This document shows, piece after piece, positions 45,749-57,220 of a stretch of 64,000 nucleotides of DNA (its first letter is position 1; each line of letters begins with the position of its first letter). A program made the translations under genes and the position numbers. Source of the stretch: Carettochelys insculpta (Eukaryota > Chordata > Testudines > Carettochelyidae); assembly GCF_033958435.1 (NCBI RefSeq), contig NC_134147.1:41720001-41784000 (forward strand), in the 5' to 3' direction. The notes under the pieces were generated by a model. The model was not told the DNA's origin, did not search any database, and saw nothing but the letters and a program-made list of their open reading frames with translations.

Positions 45749-46778
45749 GCTACATCCACACTAGAGTTTTGACAAAACCCTCAGAGCATCTACATTACTA
45801 AGGCATTTTGTGACAGTAAATCGATAGGCACTTTTGTCGACAGTGTTCTGCTGGTATCCCATGAGGCAGAATGACTCTGTTGACAGCAAGCTGGTCTGGG
45901 TGGTCCAGGGGCTGGGTGGGAAGGGGAGCCTTCTGTCGACAGAAAAGGCCTCCAGGGTGCTGTGTAGCTGTCCTGGGGGGGCACCCTGTCCACAGCAAGC
46001 AGAACTCTAAGGTCCCTGCCTCCAGCCATTCTTAAAGCCACGGGAAGCTCTGGAAACTCCATGGCAGGAAGCTGAGCCTTGAGCAGCAGCGTGCCATGTG
46101 GCACCATCCAATGTGCTCACAGCAGCACCAGCCAGCAGCATGGCAGAGGCACAGGCACCGTGAGACCCCCACTCCTGCCGCAGGACCAGGACCCTCCCTG
46201 GAGCACCAAGTGGTGGGCCCCCTCTTGGACCAGGGCAGAGGTCCAGGACCTCCTACATGTGCGGCAAGGAACAGACCCTCCTTCATCCCCCAAAGCCAAA
46301 AGAAGAAACACCCCCACCTATGCCCGACTGGCCATTGCCCTGGTGGCATGGGGCCACCCCACCCACACCATGGAGCAGGTGCAGGCCAAAGTCAAAGAAC
46401 TGAGGCAGGGCTACACCCAAGCCCAGGATTCCAGGTGCAGATCTGGGGTGGGACTGGCGACCTGCCCCTACTACAGGGAGCTGCACCACCTCTTGGAGGG
46501 CAACACCACCTCCCTTCTGCCTGCCCTCTCAACATGTTTAAGGGTGTGCCTTGCCAGGGCTCCCAGAAGGGATTGCTTACTGAGAGCCCGTCTGACAGGT
46601 TCTGGGGACCATTCTGTTGAGAGAATGGCTGGGCAGGCTGTCCGCTCTCTGGTGCCAGAGTCGATCACTTTGTCAGTCTGCTTTGGTGGCTGGTCACGAT
46701 CTGTCGACAGAAGTTTTGTTGCAAGATATCGTCCAACAGTAACGTCTGTCGCCTGATCAGTCTAGTGTTGCCATAGCC
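45749..46778. mobile_element. Harbinger-type element, 1030 bp, with a Myb-like ORF remnant
   Basis: The ends GGCTACATCCACACTAGA and, in reverse complement, GGCTATGGCAACACTAGA are inverted repeats. TGA flanks both sides (45746-45748 and 46779-46781). The interior has many TGTCGACAG palindromes. It encodes a Myb/SANT-like domain but no transposase, so it is non-autonomous. Its ends link the shorter MITEs in the window to this superfamily. Confidence 0.8.
46079..46756 (+). pseudogene. Harbinger Myb/SANT-like DNA-binding protein remnant
   Basis: The 225-codon frame contains a Myb/SANT-like (MADF-type trihelix) domain at about residues 48-140. Landmarks are SWTRAEVQDLL (49-59), YARLAIALVAWGH (81-93), EQVQAKVKELRQGY (99-112) and CPYYRELHHLLEG (129-141). 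Harbinger transposons encode such a protein beside the DDE transposase; it binds element ends and helps move the transposase into the nucleus. Residues outside the domain look random, and the last 25 codons run into the right end of the element, so the boundaries of the frame are accidental. No second gene is present. An alternative is a fragment of a host MSANTD-type gene, which is less likely given the flanking TIRs. Confidence 0.7.
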
Positions 46779-46781
46779 TGA

Positions 46782-47122
46782 GCTGCATGTAGTTTTGAAT
46801 CCAAGTTGCACAGGAAGAGTTTCTCACATAAAATTTGACCTTGGCACAATGAATGATACCTCCACACCTGCTTTCTGACCTGGGCCTTTTCATATGATCT
46901 TTGGATTTAATTTATGATGCATTTCCCTATACAGAGGAAAAATGTTACACCTTTCTCTGTCAAGGGAGTCACAGCAGGCTCAGCTCACCAGATGTTTCTG
47001 ATGCATTTAAGTGGTGAATTGAACTTTGAACAGTACAATAATTTTAAAATGTAAAGAGTATGGGGACACCTAATGAAGCGTAAGAAGGAGTGGTTGGATT
47101 GATAATATGCTGCTGGAAAACA
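46782..47122. other. Unassigned non-coding DNA
   Basis: No gene or repeat is recognised between the Harbinger element and the SINE. Confidence 0.5.
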
Positions 47123-47300
47123 GGGGGAGGGATAGCTTGGTATTTTGAGCAGTGGCCTCCTAAACCCAGGGTTGTGAATTCAATCTTACCTGGGGCAAAT
47201 AGATTATTAAAAAAAAAAAAAAGATGGTGCTTGGTCCTGCCAAGAGGGCAGGAGACTTGACTTGATGACTTCCCAAGGTCCCTTCCAGTTCTATGAGATA
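47123..47300 (+). mobile_element. tRNA-derived SINE, near full length
   Basis: The head GGATAGCTTGGTATTTTGAG holds a box A-like promoter and GGGTTGTGAATTCAATC a box B, as in turtle tRNA-derived SINEs. An A-run follows, then the LINE-related tail GGTCCTGCCAAGAGGGCAGG to CCTTCCAGTTCTATGAGA. RNA polymerase III would have transcribed it; a LINE would have supplied the reverse transcriptase. Confidence 0.85.
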
Positions 47301-47697
47301 CGTAGCTCCCTGTATTGCTATCTATGTCAAATGTTTCTGATGCATAACCTTACCAATGGGTATGAGTTAGTGCAAAAAAAAAAACAAAACCAAACCAAAA
47401 CTTTTGGTCAATTTCAGACTTATTTTTTTAAAAGTACCCAAAGCATGATAAATACCACTCATTTCAAAAGAAGAGCTCAATGCAGGTAAAGTCCTCAGCT
47501 GGCCGCAACACCCAGTGATTGCAAAGGGAGTGGGGCAGTTTTACCTGCATAAAGACTACAGCAACAAGGATTTGCCCTCCAGCCCCCCCACCATTGGCTC
47601 ATGCAGTGAAGAAAGATGGTGCATGAGGCTTGTACTATACCACTATCTCCCAAGAGCAAAGCGGGTGCAGGAGGGAAGGGATGACATAGCTCTAAGG
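47301..47697. other. Unassigned DNA
   Basis: No gene is recognised. An A-rich stretch with AAACCAAACC units lies at 47377-47400. Confidence 0.5.
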
Positions 47698-48055
47698 CCA
47701 TGGTGTCCAAGATGCTTCCCGTTCACCACACGGGGTGAATGGGAAACCGCAGTGTGGCGAAATAGCACACGCTCCACCCACTCCACAAGTGTCCCAACGC
47801 TTGGTGGGACAAGCACATGGTGGCAGAAGCAGAGGAGGCTCCTCTGGCTCCAGTGGGCCACTGCACGGCTGCAGGTGCATTTTGTGCGTGCGCGGCAGCA
47901 GCGCCAGCCACAGCCCGAGTGGCACGACTCTGGCGCCGACTCTCTGGAGGGGAGTGCCTGGCTCTGAGGTGGGTAGTGCTTGGTGGGGTGGTGGAGGGGC
48001 AGGGGGCTTGGGGAGGGGGCTCCAGAGACTGTAAAATTTCTTTTGGACATCCCTG
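47698..48055. mobile_element. hAT-type MITE, 358 bp
   Basis: The ends CCATGGTGTCCAAG and, in reverse complement, CAGGGATGTCCAAA resemble each other and the ends of the element at 22522-23043. CTCTAAGG (47690-47697) and CTGTAAAG (48056-48063) flank it, a 6-of-8 match to a decayed target duplication. The CpG-rich interior gives rise to several overlapping frames with no protein character. Confidence 0.65.
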
Positions 48056-48067
48056 CTGTAAAGCATA

Positions 48068-48749
48068 GGGTGCGTCTACGCTAGCCGGCTACTTCGAAGT
48101 AGCTGGCACAGCGTCAAAATAGTAGGCGTTGCGTCTGCACATGCCGTGAACTATTACGATGTTGAAATCGATGTTAGGCGGCAAGATGTCGAAATCACTA
48201 TTCCTATCCGACGATGGGAATAGCACCCTACTTCGACATTCAACGTCGAACTAGGGCGTGTGTAGATGAGCCACGTCCCACTACATCGAAATATCGGGGT
48301 CCTCCATGGCGGCCATCAGCTGAGGGGTTGAGAGATGCTCTGTCCAGCCCCCACAGGGCTCTATGGTCACCATGTGCAGCAGCCCTTAGCCCAGGGCTTC
48401 TGGCTGCTGCTGCTGGGGGTCCATGCTGCGTGCACGGGGTCTGCAACCGGTTGTCGGCTCTGTGGATCTTGTGCTGGGCAGGGCAAGCGTGTCAGGGAGG
48501 GGCCCTTTAAGGGAGCAGCTTGGGGCTTTGGTGGCCCCTTATTTCGACGGGGAGCACTTGTGTGTGTGGACGCTCCGCATTTCCTTCCGGGGCAGCGCCT
48601 TTCCACGTTCCCCATCGCTACTTCGATGTTGAACATCGATGGCACCAGCCCTGGAGGATGTGTAGATGATATGTGTCGAAGTAGCCTATTTCGATGTTCT
48701 TATGTCGAAATAGGCTACTTTGATGTAGTGTGCTAGTGTAGACATAGCC
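48068..48749. mobile_element. Harbinger-type element, 682 bp
   Basis: Left end GGGTGCGTCTACGCTAG and right end (reverse complement) GGCTATGTCTACACTAG are inverted repeats, with the subterminal CTACTTCGAAGTAGC hairpin. The element is rich in TCGA and CG dinucleotides, unlike its surroundings, which suggests a fairly recent insertion. Flanks ATA and ACA may be a decayed duplication. Overlapping frames inside have no domain pattern. Confidence 0.75.
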
Positions 48750-50422
48750 ACAGTGTTTCTCAAGGGTAGAACAGACATATACCTCCTGTTATCATGTTGG
48801 CATAATCTAAGTTCTGGCAACAGACTGTATGAGCTATAAGTGCATCCTTAAGGTATTCAAAGGTCAAAAAGGTGGTGTATACCAGAAAACGTCCTTCTCT
48901 CTTACTTTCTAGAGCTTGGGAGTGAGTGAAATGATGCTTACTGTAAATAAATAGGATAACTACAGTGAAAGGAAAATCACATTCAGTTAAATGCAGTTTG
49001 ACTAATTTACTGAAAATAAAAATCAGTTTGCCACAAGTGCAACCAGAAACCCCAACATCAGGCTTCCCAGTGAGGGAATTTCAACATTTTAGAGTTTCAC
49101 AGTTTCATGAAAATTTCCAAATTCTCCCAAAATGTTGGAAGTCTTGATAGGAATAAATTTGTATTACATACTAACAATACTCACTACCTTCCTCCCCAAA
49201 ATGGTTAAAGTTGTGGAAATTTCACAAAGCCATTCAATTTTACAGCAAGGTCAATTTTCCCCCTCCCCGAATTTTGTTACAAACAGTTTATTTGAACAAT
49301 GATTTTCTGTGCCATTTTTTATTTTTATGTCCAAATTTTAAACCTGGGGACAAAGTGCTATATAAAGCATGTTCAGCCACAAATTTATGGCAGCACAAAT
49401 GTACAGCAATGGGATTCAAAGTGCTTTTATCATACTATAAAGTGTGAATTAAATTATAATATGATGAAAAAGTAGCAGTATGTAGTAATTCCAAACGTGG
49501 CAAATCTTCAGCAGTGCATAAAATTATCCAGTGAACTGTGGAAACCATCAGAGCAATTCTAGCCTTAAAGCTTGTCTTCCAACAAACAAAAAGTGCCAAA
49601 AACAAGCAAGCATAGCTAAGCATTTCATCTTGGAAGCTGCTTATTGAATTAATAAGACAAGTCAATTAATGTAATGCTCTGTTGCTTCAGGATAAAACAT
49701 GAAAAGGAAAAATATGGAGCTATTTGCAGAAGCGAGATCAAACAACCATGAAGCATATACAGCTTAAGTTCTATAAATCTTAAGGAAATGATCAACACAG
49801 TCTATATGCTATGTTGTATAAAACTCTATATCCACTCATGTAGTCTGTGGGTCATATCCTCATCTGGTGGCTATCAGCACTGTCGTCAGTGGAGTTACGA
49901 AATAGCTGAAAATCTACCGTCATCTCTCATACAGCACAACGGACTCACCCCTGATCCCATTGGTCAGTCATGTAAGTGCCACTCTTGGGTGCAGGATCAG
50001 GTCTTATGGGCATGACTTTCCATTGCCTTGCAGTCATTTTCACGTCTCGTCATTTCACTGTCTCCTGAAGCTACTGCTGGTGTCAACAGAGTATGCTGAT
50101 TTGGTAGATAGCAGTGGCGTAAATCATGCTATGGGGAAGGGCAGTGGGGAATGAGGCCCAACCGGGTGCATGTTTGCCATCAGAACAAGCAGAACATTCA
50201 TGTTTCAATGTAGTGCCCTTGGTCACAGGCACACCAAGGTTCTGAACAAAGCCAAAGGTAAGGCTGAGACCCTTCATTTCGGGCTTAAGTCTTCTGTTTT
50301 AATATGTTAAACTAGTGACTGCGCAGACACGAGTTAAAAGGTATCTTAGAATACACATCCAGAAAGACCACAGTAAGTTAAAAATAAAGTACAGGTTCCT
50401 CTAGGGCATGTAATATACCATT
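48750..50422. other. Unassigned non-coding DNA
   Basis: No gene is recognised. A decayed ancient repeat with ATCCTCATCTGGTGG may lie at 49857-49915. Confidence 0.45.
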
Positions 50423-50720
50423 GGGCTTGTCGACATGAGGAAATTAACTAGGATAGTTACTGTGAAACAAGCTAGTCTGCACTAGCACTTCTAGAAGAAT
50501 TTCCATTGTGGGTGCGCTATTCCAAAATGGCGTTGTCTTATTTCAAAATAACTAGTGCAGTTTGTGAGACCACTAATTAATCAGGAATGGAGTGATCTTT
50601 ATTCCATACCAGAGTGCCACATAGAGACGCATGGGGAGCTATTGAGGAACAGCTGTTGTTAATTAGCTTATTCCACAAAAGCCTGTTTCCACATCTAGTT
50701 AAGTTCTTGCATAAGAATGC
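50423..50720. mobile_element. Possible MITE related to 61071-61349
   Basis: The left side GGGCTTGTCGACATGAGG matches the end GGCTTGTCTACATG at 61071, and the interior has TATTTCAAAATAACTAGTG-type sequence. The right end is not convincingly paired. Confidence 0.35.
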
Positions 50721-51727
50721 ACAGTCCTGTCAGTCTAATGAAGAAGTTGCACAGAGCAGACATGGCACTGATTTTTCCATCTACATTCAGCCAGTAGGTG
50801 GTTTGGATTTATGCTAAACTGCTAAGAACCAACCTCCCAGTATGCTTTGCACTTATGCTGTGCATCACTGCAGCCACTTATTAACATGGGGAATGTTTAT
50901 AATCCCTCATGTTTGTGCACAGAGAGCCTTTCAGAAATGACACCGGTTACAAACAGTGAACTAGGAAAATAGGTACAGGTATCCTAAAAAATAAGGTTGC
51001 TTGAAATAATTGGTGTAAGTGTCTCAATACCCTGAAACAGAGGCGGTGCAGGCTAGCTAAGAGAAGTAAAGAAAGGTCTGTAATAATTGGAGGCTTTTCT
51101 AGTTGTTGTAAATCAGTGGGCTATAAAAGAAAGACAGGATCAAGGTCATACTTTGAAACAGTGAAGCTGTAAACTGCTCACCTATTTCTCAGAGGCAGGT
51201 AAAGTATTAATTAACTCTTTCTATATTGTGCTGATCTATCTTTGATTTAATTAATAAATAATTAAGCCTAATTATCTGATGGCTGAGGAGCAGTCTAAAT
51301 GGAACTCTCCACATTTGTAACTTGAGATGTCTTTGTGTAAGGTCCCATCTGACATCAAGCTCATGGAGGGAAAGTCATAAGGTGGAAGAGAAATAACTTC
51401 ATAGCTCTTTTTGTAGCCCTGAGGCTGCCTCGTACATCTTGCTGCCATTGTGTCTCTTTTCTCAGTATGCCAAAGCCTGGGGATTCATACAGCAGTGAAT
51501 CTACCAACTCCACACCTGCTCCCTCTATCCTGCCAGGATTTCAGGGTTGCACAAGAAGTGACCGGCTGGGAGTACTAGCTGTACCGTATCGTCATGAAGG
51601 TGCAGCCCATGGAGGAGCTCTTCACCTTTCTGAGGGGGCAACATGGCTCAAGTAGGTCAGCTTCCAGTCTCCTTTGCTACACTGTTTCTCACTTTGCACT
51701 GTCCACCATGCATTGCACTAGCCATGG

Positions 51728-51784
51728 GAGGCCCTAGACCCATGGTAATTGAAACTCCCTGTGACTGGCCAGTACTAGGGCTAT
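51728..51784 (+). repeat. 57-bp dispersed repeat, copy 1
   Basis: It shares about 47 of 57 bases with 52729-52785, including GTAATTGAAAC and GACTGGCCA. The two copies are direct repeats about 1 kb apart. Element class unknown. Confidence 0.6.
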
Positions 51785-52728
51785 TTTTATCTGGATAGGG
51801 CTGTGATATGTTAATAATAAATTACACTCAAAGACGACATTTTAAATTCCATGCTAGGAGTGCAAAACAGCATCCCATGTCTATAAATAGTGAGCTGGTG
51901 TAAACTGGAGTGGGTCCATTGAAGACAGGACTTGGCCTTTAACATCCATTACCCCAAAAGAAATGTAAATAGAATTGGGCCACAGTCCTTACAGCCAGAT
52001 TATGAATAATGGGAACAGAATGTAATTCTACACACTACTACTAATACAGGCAGCACTGACACAGCTTTACCCTTCATAGCTCTGACTACACAAAACTAAT
52101 GAACTCTCTCAGGGTATTTTGCTCCATGAAAATGCTCTTTGTTGGAAACATCTATCTGAGCTCGTTGTGACTCTATCTGAGATCAAATTCAGACTATTGT
52201 TCCTCAGCAATGGAGAAGAAAGGGGCCCAACTTTAGAAGCTATGGGACAGATCTGGGCATCCTCACACATCACTTCCACTGAAGGGCGTGGGGAGCTATG
52301 CACAGATTAGGGCCTTGTTTATTGGTCATTTCTAATGACCCTGAAGGTTTTTCAGGAAATGAAGAGAGGAGTGGAGACCTACCACCCTTATTTTAACACA
52401 TGTGTGCAGTCCCCAGCATTATTCCACTGATGCGGATTGGAGGTACATCACAGATTAAGTTTGCCTGAGGTGTGGTTGGAGGCCATTAGCATTTCATTGA
52501 TTTTAGGTTGTGCCTCTGCATTGTCTGCTGGGTCCATGGAGGATCAGGCCGTGACCGGCAGTTTCTTGGATGAAGAAGAGGTGTGCAGAGAGCACTCAAG
52601 GAAGTTCACCACTTGTGTGGCCTGCATAGGGGTTGGCACAATGTGAATCCCTGCACGGTGATTGCATTCCTCCGCGGAAGCAGCCACAACTCCTCTTCTG
52701 TGGAAAGCTGCTAGTACCACCAAGCTGC

Positions 52729-52785
52729 TGGAGGCTCTAGGCCTCTTGTAATTGAAACGCCCTAGGACTGGCCAATACTAGGACT
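52729..52785 (+). repeat. 57-bp dispersed repeat, copy 2
   Basis: Partner of 51728-51784. The flanks of the two copies do not align, so they are either ends of a larger decayed unit or separate insertions. Confidence 0.6.
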
Positions 52786-53540
52786 ACTGCTAAGTGATAC
52801 CCCCTTCCCACGAGCTTCTCTGGGAGTGACGTGGCACTGCTCTGCTTCGTATACAGGTCAGTGGCTAAATGCCACCATTGCATTACAAAGGGGCCTGGAA
52901 CCTTGGCCCCAGTGCTGGCTGGACATCTGGGCCCCCTTGAAATGTTAGGACCAGGGGCAAGTGCCATGTCCTTCTATTGCTTCCGCTGGCCACCAAAGCT
53001 CCTCTGTCCATCCTGCAGCTCAAAAAAGAAGAATCAGATTTGGGAGGCGCTAATCAAACATCCGAACCACGTGACTAGTCCAGTGAAGTTGTTGATGAAT
53101 GATGATGGCTTCAGTGCTGGTCGTGCTCAACTCTTCAGCTCAAGTAACCACCCTGGACATGTCATTTTGAGTCTATAGCTTGGATGGGCCAGAGAGTCTG
53201 ACCTACAGTCCTAACCTGGCTAGTCAGGAGCTGGATAGAGAAAAACAGAAGGCAGAGATGAGAGGGCGTTGACTCAGCCTCAGGATGCTAACATCCCTAA
53301 TGTAGCCCAGACTGAAACATCACAGCTGAAGGGTACTAACTGAACACACATCCTAAAAGCCTGCATTCTTTAGGGCAGCTCAAATCTGGGTATACATTTT
53401 ACTCCCCAAGCCCTTCTTTAATGAGAACAAGGAGAAAGCCAGGGGGCTTGTACAGAAGACAGAGAGCGAAAGGGGGCGCCTTTGGATCTCATTTTTCCAG
53501 CTGTCTCTCCTTTCAAGCTTTCCATTCCCCCTAAGGCCCT

Positions 53541-54707
53541 GTCTACACATTTATTTGTCTCCCAGGTTTTGAATTGTCAGTTCAGGAGTGAGAGAGAGAT
53601 ATTGAAGAGCCCTCCAATTAGGATAATGATGTGCTTCCTCATTGCTCGTATCTAGTCTGAGTTCAGTGATGCTTTGAGGCCTTCCATTCTTAGAAGTCAA
53701 GCAGAGAAAAAAATGCTGCTGCTCTTGAAGGCACGAGTCTGGGCTGTGCTCTTTTCAAATCCGCAAGCAGTTGCTGCTCAGTTGCACATGAGTTCATGAG
53801 TCCAGAGGCTGAGGTGCATACAGTGTCCAGTCAAAAAGATTCTGCTTGACGAACAGAAAAGCACCAGAGTCTGATCACTCAAACAGTTTTGAAGAGTTTT
53901 CCTCCAAATGCCAAGTGCGGAATTACAGGAAGTGTTTATCCACCTCTCACTGCAAGGAGCACTTTAGTTGCACCCCTCTGCTATGTTGCAAAGTCAAGGC
54001 ATGATGGCAGAACTTAAAATACAGGGCCAAATTCTGACCTGTTACATGAGGGTGAAACTCTATGGCCCTTTGTGATCTTGAACCTACTTGCACCAGATGC
54101 ATGTTATTTATAAAAATTAGATGGCAACTAATGAGCAATGCTGGTTCTAAAGAAAACAAACCACCTGGCTTCAAAATGACATTGTGAATTGGAGAGGTTC
54201 CAGGTATCACAGAGAGAGTGGGAGAGACCAGAAAGCTATGAACATACCTTGAACAATATTCTAATCGGTGGCAGGATCCAAGGACAGGCTATGCAGTACC
54301 TGGAGGTTGCATCACCAAGCCATGAGGACTTTCCAGTGAGGAATGTTATGCAATTTTCCCTCCTATCTGCTCTGACGTGCTAACATTTTAAGGAGATTCA
54401 CCAACTGGTATCCTCAAAGCAGAAATAGGCTATCGGGTAATGCTGGGTGGTTTGACAAAGGGCTGCATTCGATAAGAGCACAACACATTTTGTTTTTCAG
54501 AATGTTTTATATTATCCCAGTGGTTGATTTTTCAGTTTGGTCTCTGGTGCAGTTTCAGGTCAGCTGTGATTTGGGCCCAGTGACAATGACTACCGGGGAC
54601 ATTCCCTGAGCCAACGGGATTGCTAGAATGAGATATACCATGCCCCCTCTTTGTTTCTGCTTGTGTGGACTTGCGCCCTTATATACCTGATAGTCAGCAA
54701 TGGCATG
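53541..54707. other. Unassigned non-coding DNA
   Basis: No gene is recognised. GGCCCTGTCTACACATTT at 53535-53552 looks like a lone Harbinger-type end. GGGCCAAATTCTGACC at 54023-54038 is part of a common ancient repeat. Confidence 0.4.
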
Positions 54708-54743
54708 ACCAGTGCTGCTATAATAAAACATGGAGATACACAT

Positions 54744-54920
54744 CTCATAGAACTGGAAGGGACCTTGGGAAGTCAAGTCCAGTCCCCTGCCCTCTTGGCA
54801 GGACCCAACATCATCCCTTTTTTCCCTCCTACAGATCTCTAAATGGCCCCGTCAAAGAGTGACCTTACAACCTGGGGTTTAGCAGGCTAATGCTCAAACC
54901 ACTGAGCGATTCCACCCCCA
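54744..54920 (-). mobile_element. tRNA-derived SINE, full length
   Basis: On the minus strand the head reads GGAATCGCTCAGTGGTTTGA (box A) and CCAGGTTGTAAGGTCACTC (box B), followed by the GGTCCTGCCAAGAGGGCAGG to TTCCAGTTCTATGAGA tail. It is the same family as 47123-47300 with a better preserved promoter. Confidence 0.85.
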
Positions 54921-54927
54921 CTTGTTA

Positions 54928-55000
54928 CCAAGAGGGCAGGGGACTGGACTCAATGACCTCCCAAGGTCCATTCCTGTTCTGTCTGATATTTGCCTTTATG
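54928..55000 (+). mobile_element. tRNA-derived SINE, 3' fragment
   Basis: CCAAGAGGGCAGGGGACTGG, then CAATGACCTCCCAAGGTCCA, is the 3' half of the same SINE in plus orientation, facing the minus-strand copy. It has no head. Confidence 0.75.
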
Positions 55001-55227
55001 TACTATTATAGCAGCACTGGTGAGAGCCACTATGCGCTCCCAGGAAAGGGGGGGTGGGGCTGGCTCCATACCACAGAAGGGGTGGGGCCAATGGCAGAAG
55101 TGGCAGGGCATAGGACGTTCAGCCCTCAGCACCGCCAGGACTGCAGCACTTCCTCTGCCACACTCCCTTCAAGCTGAACTGTCACTGCAATTCAAAGGGA
55201 CTTGGGAGCAACTGTGCCCGTTCCCCG

Positions 55228-55250
55228 CCCCCCCCCCCCCCCCCCCCCCC
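55228..55250 (+). repeat. Homopolymer of 23 C
   Basis: An uninterrupted C-run of 23 follows CCCCG and may be mis-sized in assembly. Confidence 0.8.
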
Positions 55251-56574
55251 GGTTCCCTGTAGGTGGGCCTGGCCATGGCATCAGCAATGAGGTCCACTAG
55301 AGTTCTAAAGAGACCAAGGTAGAACACAGAAATCATTGCTGTTGGGGGAATGACTCCCCCAGCCAGATTGTTGCAGCAGAGCTGCTTTCTTTTAGGCCTG
55401 AGTGAATGGTGGTGGTAGAAGACTAATAGAGATGGATGCAAATAACTAAGCGGTATGAAACAGAGGGGAGGTACTAAAACAAGAACAAAAGGAAAAAAGA
55501 AATTAAGAGGCATGAAGGAGGAGGACATTGCTGACCCCTCATAGCAGTATGTTAGTCCATGGCAGTTTTGGCCTCATCCTAAGTGAGCCTGAAGCCCTTA
55601 TCTTTAACTCATCTCTGAAACCAGCAATAGTCAGCTTAAAAACTGGCAGACCAACATGCTTGTGAGTTAGGGACAACCAAACGTTCTACAGAGCTAGCAA
55701 AAGAGAAGTAACAAGAGGTCTAGCATTTTAAAATGCTCTTGACTGTGTTGATCATAGGAATGTGATTGTAAACAAATGCTTAAATACTTATACTGATGTT
55801 GCGTATGTCAGATTCAGAAGCATGTGTAGTTGAAATACCATCCTGTATTCTAAAACTTCCAGCAAACGTGTGCTGGAAGAGGGACTCGTAAACAGGCACT
55901 GTGTTTGAGAATGATCACTTTGTACATTTGCAATCTGCAATCAAAGAAATAGATTGACTCCATAAGTTGCAAAAATAAGTTTTCTAAATGGACTTGACAA
56001 ATGGCCACAGGTGTGTGTATCTTCAAAATAATGGATTTTTTTTGTAGTTATCAATTATCTACCAGTTGTTATCGCTTTTGCTAAGCTTCTAATATCATTT
56101 GCTAGTGGATTTGGACTATCTGTGATGTGGGAACATAATTTTTCTCTGCTCATCGTATGCTCACCGTCTGTAAGTAAACCTTCCCCAGATGGTTAGTGCT
56201 CTCTCTCTCTCTCTAATTCTCTAACGAATTGACCCCAAGTAGTGCACTCTTTGTCACATTTCAGTAATGAATTATGACTCACAGCTAAGGGGGCTGATTC
56301 TGCTTTTCATGACATTTGTGAAAATAGGCCCCCCCCCTGAATTACAGTGATGTGAACTAATAGACAGCACTGCAGCAGTCACCTGGGAGATTTGGATTCC
56401 ATTTCTGGCTCTGTTATCAACTCTATGGCCTTGGATCTCTCTCTCTCTCTCTGCCTGGAGCTCACCAGCAAAGGCCAATAGAACTTGTGCACTTTACAAA
56501 GGTGGTGTTGGAAGAAAATCATTAATAGCTATGGACAGCTCCAGGTGCTGAGTGCTTAGGAGAGTCCATACATA
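55251..56574. other. Unassigned DNA with two (CT)n tracts
   Basis: No gene is recognised. Short (CT)n runs lie at about 56199-56213 and 56437-56452. Confidence 0.5.
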
Positions 56575-57218
56575 AAGTAAACCCTTGATTTAACTGACTA
56601 ATGATGGGGAGGGGTGTCTGTTAAACCCAAAGGCCGTTAATTATGAGGGTTTACTGCCCACCCACTCTGCAAGACCCCCCCAGTCCCAGCCCCTCCCAGC
56701 ATCTTCTCCCCTCAAAAAAAAAAAAGCTGGGGGGGCGGGACTCAACAAACTGCTGCCACCAGAGTTGCTGGAGGAGCTGCTGAATCCCACCATGTGCAGC
56801 TAGAGCTGCCCCACCGCGTGAGGCTGGAGCTTTTCCACCATGCATGGCTGGAGGTGCTAGGTCCTGCTGCATGGCTGGAAGAACCACTGCAACCAGAGCG
56901 ACCACATGCTCCTCCCATCGGGGCGGGGTGCATATGCAGCTGCCATCTGCCTGTGTACATGCCCCACCCCGAGTGGGAAGAGTGTGTGGAGGCCTCAGGT
57001 GGTGGTGGGCCAGGCTGCCATAGAGGGTTCAGCTGTGGCAAACCGCAGCAGCTGTAAGTGACACCCTGGTAAGGTGGGGGAGGGTGAGCTTTAGGATTTT
57101 ACAGGGCCCCCCTTAAGTGGGGTTTGTGACTATTGTGGGGGGGTAGGGGTGGGGTTGGCAGATGTCCATTGTTCCCAAAGTCTGCTAACTTGGGGTCCGT
57201 AATATTGAGGGTTTACTG
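56575..57218. mobile_element. Tigger/mariner-like element, 644 bp, non-autonomous
   Basis: Left end AAGTAAACCCTTGATTTAAC and right end (reverse complement) CAGTAAACCCTCAATATTAC are inverted repeats. TA lies on both sides (56573-56574 and 57219-57220). A third copy of the end, GAGGGTTTACTG at 56645-56656, lies inside. The interior has GC-rich, CACC/GGTG-biased sequence. It is related to the element at 12349-12986 through the CAGTAAACCCT ends. Confidence 0.75.
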
Positions 57219-57220
57219 TA

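Larger units (their letters stand above)
50721..53540. other. Unassigned DNA with a local duplicated 57-bp motif
   Basis: No exon is recognised. A 57-bp sequence occurs twice, at 51728-51784 and 52729-52785. A GCTGGTGTAAACTGGAGTG fragment near 51894-51912 is a common ancient sauropsid repeat type. Frames here lack domain patterns. Confidence 0.45.
54708..55021. repeat. Foldback of two inverted SINE 3' ends
   Basis: Arms at 54708-54799 and 54928-55021 are near reverse complements. Each contains the SINE 3' half, and each continues outward into ACCAGTGCTGCTATAATA, which is not known as part of the SINE tail. The space between the arms is the head of the minus-strand SINE. Confidence 0.75.

Noticed and set aside
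45785..46740. Repeated TGTCGACAG palindromes as regulatory operators
   Set aside because: They are internal parts of a Harbinger-type element and have no link to a host gene.
47515..48736. Many overlapping frames around 47.5-48.7 kb as genes
   Set aside because: They lie in GC-rich hAT and Harbinger-type elements, overlap on both strands, and show no protein pattern.
47123..54920. SINE heads as functional tRNA genes
   Set aside because: Box A and B are present, but acceptor stem and anticodon arm do not fold properly, and the tails are of LINE type.
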